A stretch of DNA of 64,000 bases from Dactylorhiza incarnata (Eukaryota; Streptophyta; Magnoliopsida; Asparagales; Orchidaceae): assembly GCA_033032865.1 (NCBI GenBank), contig JAWHQI010000075.1, positions 2,542,001 to 2,606,000 of the forward strand, written 5' to 3'. A program made the position numbers and the translations under genes. Positions 63,881 to 64,000 of this stretch are shown piece by piece. The notes under the pieces were generated by a model that saw nothing but the letters and a program-made list of their open reading frames with translations, was not told the origin of the DNA and did no database searches. Each line of letters begins with the position of its first letter. Positions within the stretch are counted from its first letter, which is position 1.

Positions 63881-64000
63881 CCGGATTAAGAAACAATTTG
63901 CGCGGCAGAATCTCCCATCCGTGGCAACATGCTGCACTATGCCTTATATGCGTCACGCTACCGCCGGCGCTAGTAGCTACCGCCGGCGCTATCCCCGATT
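63880..64000 (-). mobile_element. J-family LTR fragment at window end
   Basis: It matches 62382-62505 closely (CGGATTAAGAAACAATTTGCGCG, then CTCCCATCCGTGGCAACATG) and includes two CTACCGCCGGCGCTA words. Same orientation as J. It continues past the window. Confidence 0.8.

Noticed and set aside
1..64000. Search for tRNA or rRNA genes
   Set aside because: The only tRNA-like matches are short primer-binding sites next to LTRs; no cloverleaf or rRNA core was recognised by eye.

Overview
The window is plant nuclear DNA, most likely from a large, repeat-rich flowering-plant genome. It is one nested stack of LTR retrotransposons. I found no convincing host gene, rRNA, tRNA or CRISPR array. The plant assignment rests on chromodomain Ty3 elements (Tekay-like and related), a Tat/Retand-type Ty3 element with dual RNase H, SIRE-like Ty1 elements with two CCHC knuckles, initiator-tRNA-Met and tRNA-Asp type primer sites, and TG...CA LTRs with 5-bp target duplications. 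I cannot name the species.

Layout. 1-1746: 3' end and 3' LTR of a plus-strand Tat element carrying an antisense ORF. It abuts 1747-4590, a minus-strand copy of the same family (5' LTR at 3855-4590). That copy sits in the RNase H of a minus-strand chromovirus, element L (4591-6607). L's gag is broken at 6608 by a minus-strand Tekay element, K. K's 3' LTR (6608-6900, 12020-13195, 23438-23517) is split by a Copia element, C1 (6901-12019, TSD TAACT), and by a rearranged Ty3 element with 3.7-4.3 kb LTRs, AB (13196-23437, TSD ACGTT/ACATT). K's pol (23518-26342 and 33827-34465) is split by a pol-less SIRE-like element, D (26343-33821, TSD TCATG). K's 5' LTR (from 35921) is split by a second pol-less SIRE-like element, E (36232-41994, TSD ACTCA), and then by a SIRE-like LTR, G (42173-49570). 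G contains a pol-less tRNA-Asp-primed element, F (43112-48588, TSD AAGTT). G's interior is cut by LTR I (50072-61009). LTR I holds H, the best preserved Tekay element (50275-59465). A second D-family element, D2, starts at 61071, and a solo LTR, J (61601-62841, TSD CTTAT), lies in its LTR. The deepest chain is L > K > G > I > D2 > J.

The elements are mostly dead. C1 has lost RT/RNase H, AB carries an inverted PR-RT-RH block, and K and L have many stops. H keeps a 1124-codon pol with all catalytic residues visible. D, E and F lack pol, so they would depend on enzymes supplied by relatives.

Three patterns go beyond routine annotation. (1) In all three chromoviruses where the gag/protease boundary survives (H, K, L), a short AU-rich segment with GT...AG ends and in-frame stops separates gag from protease. 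This looks like an intron whose retention would give Gag and whose removal would give Gag-Pol. (2) Almost every LTR family here carries its own array of short CpG-containing words, mostly palindromic. Where I can place a TATA box, the array usually lies just upstream of it. In element D the same word recurs inside the gag gene and in an internal spacer. (3) The SIRE-like LTRs carry tandem arrays of small hairpins in the transcribed leader, with stem changes that appear to co-vary in E.
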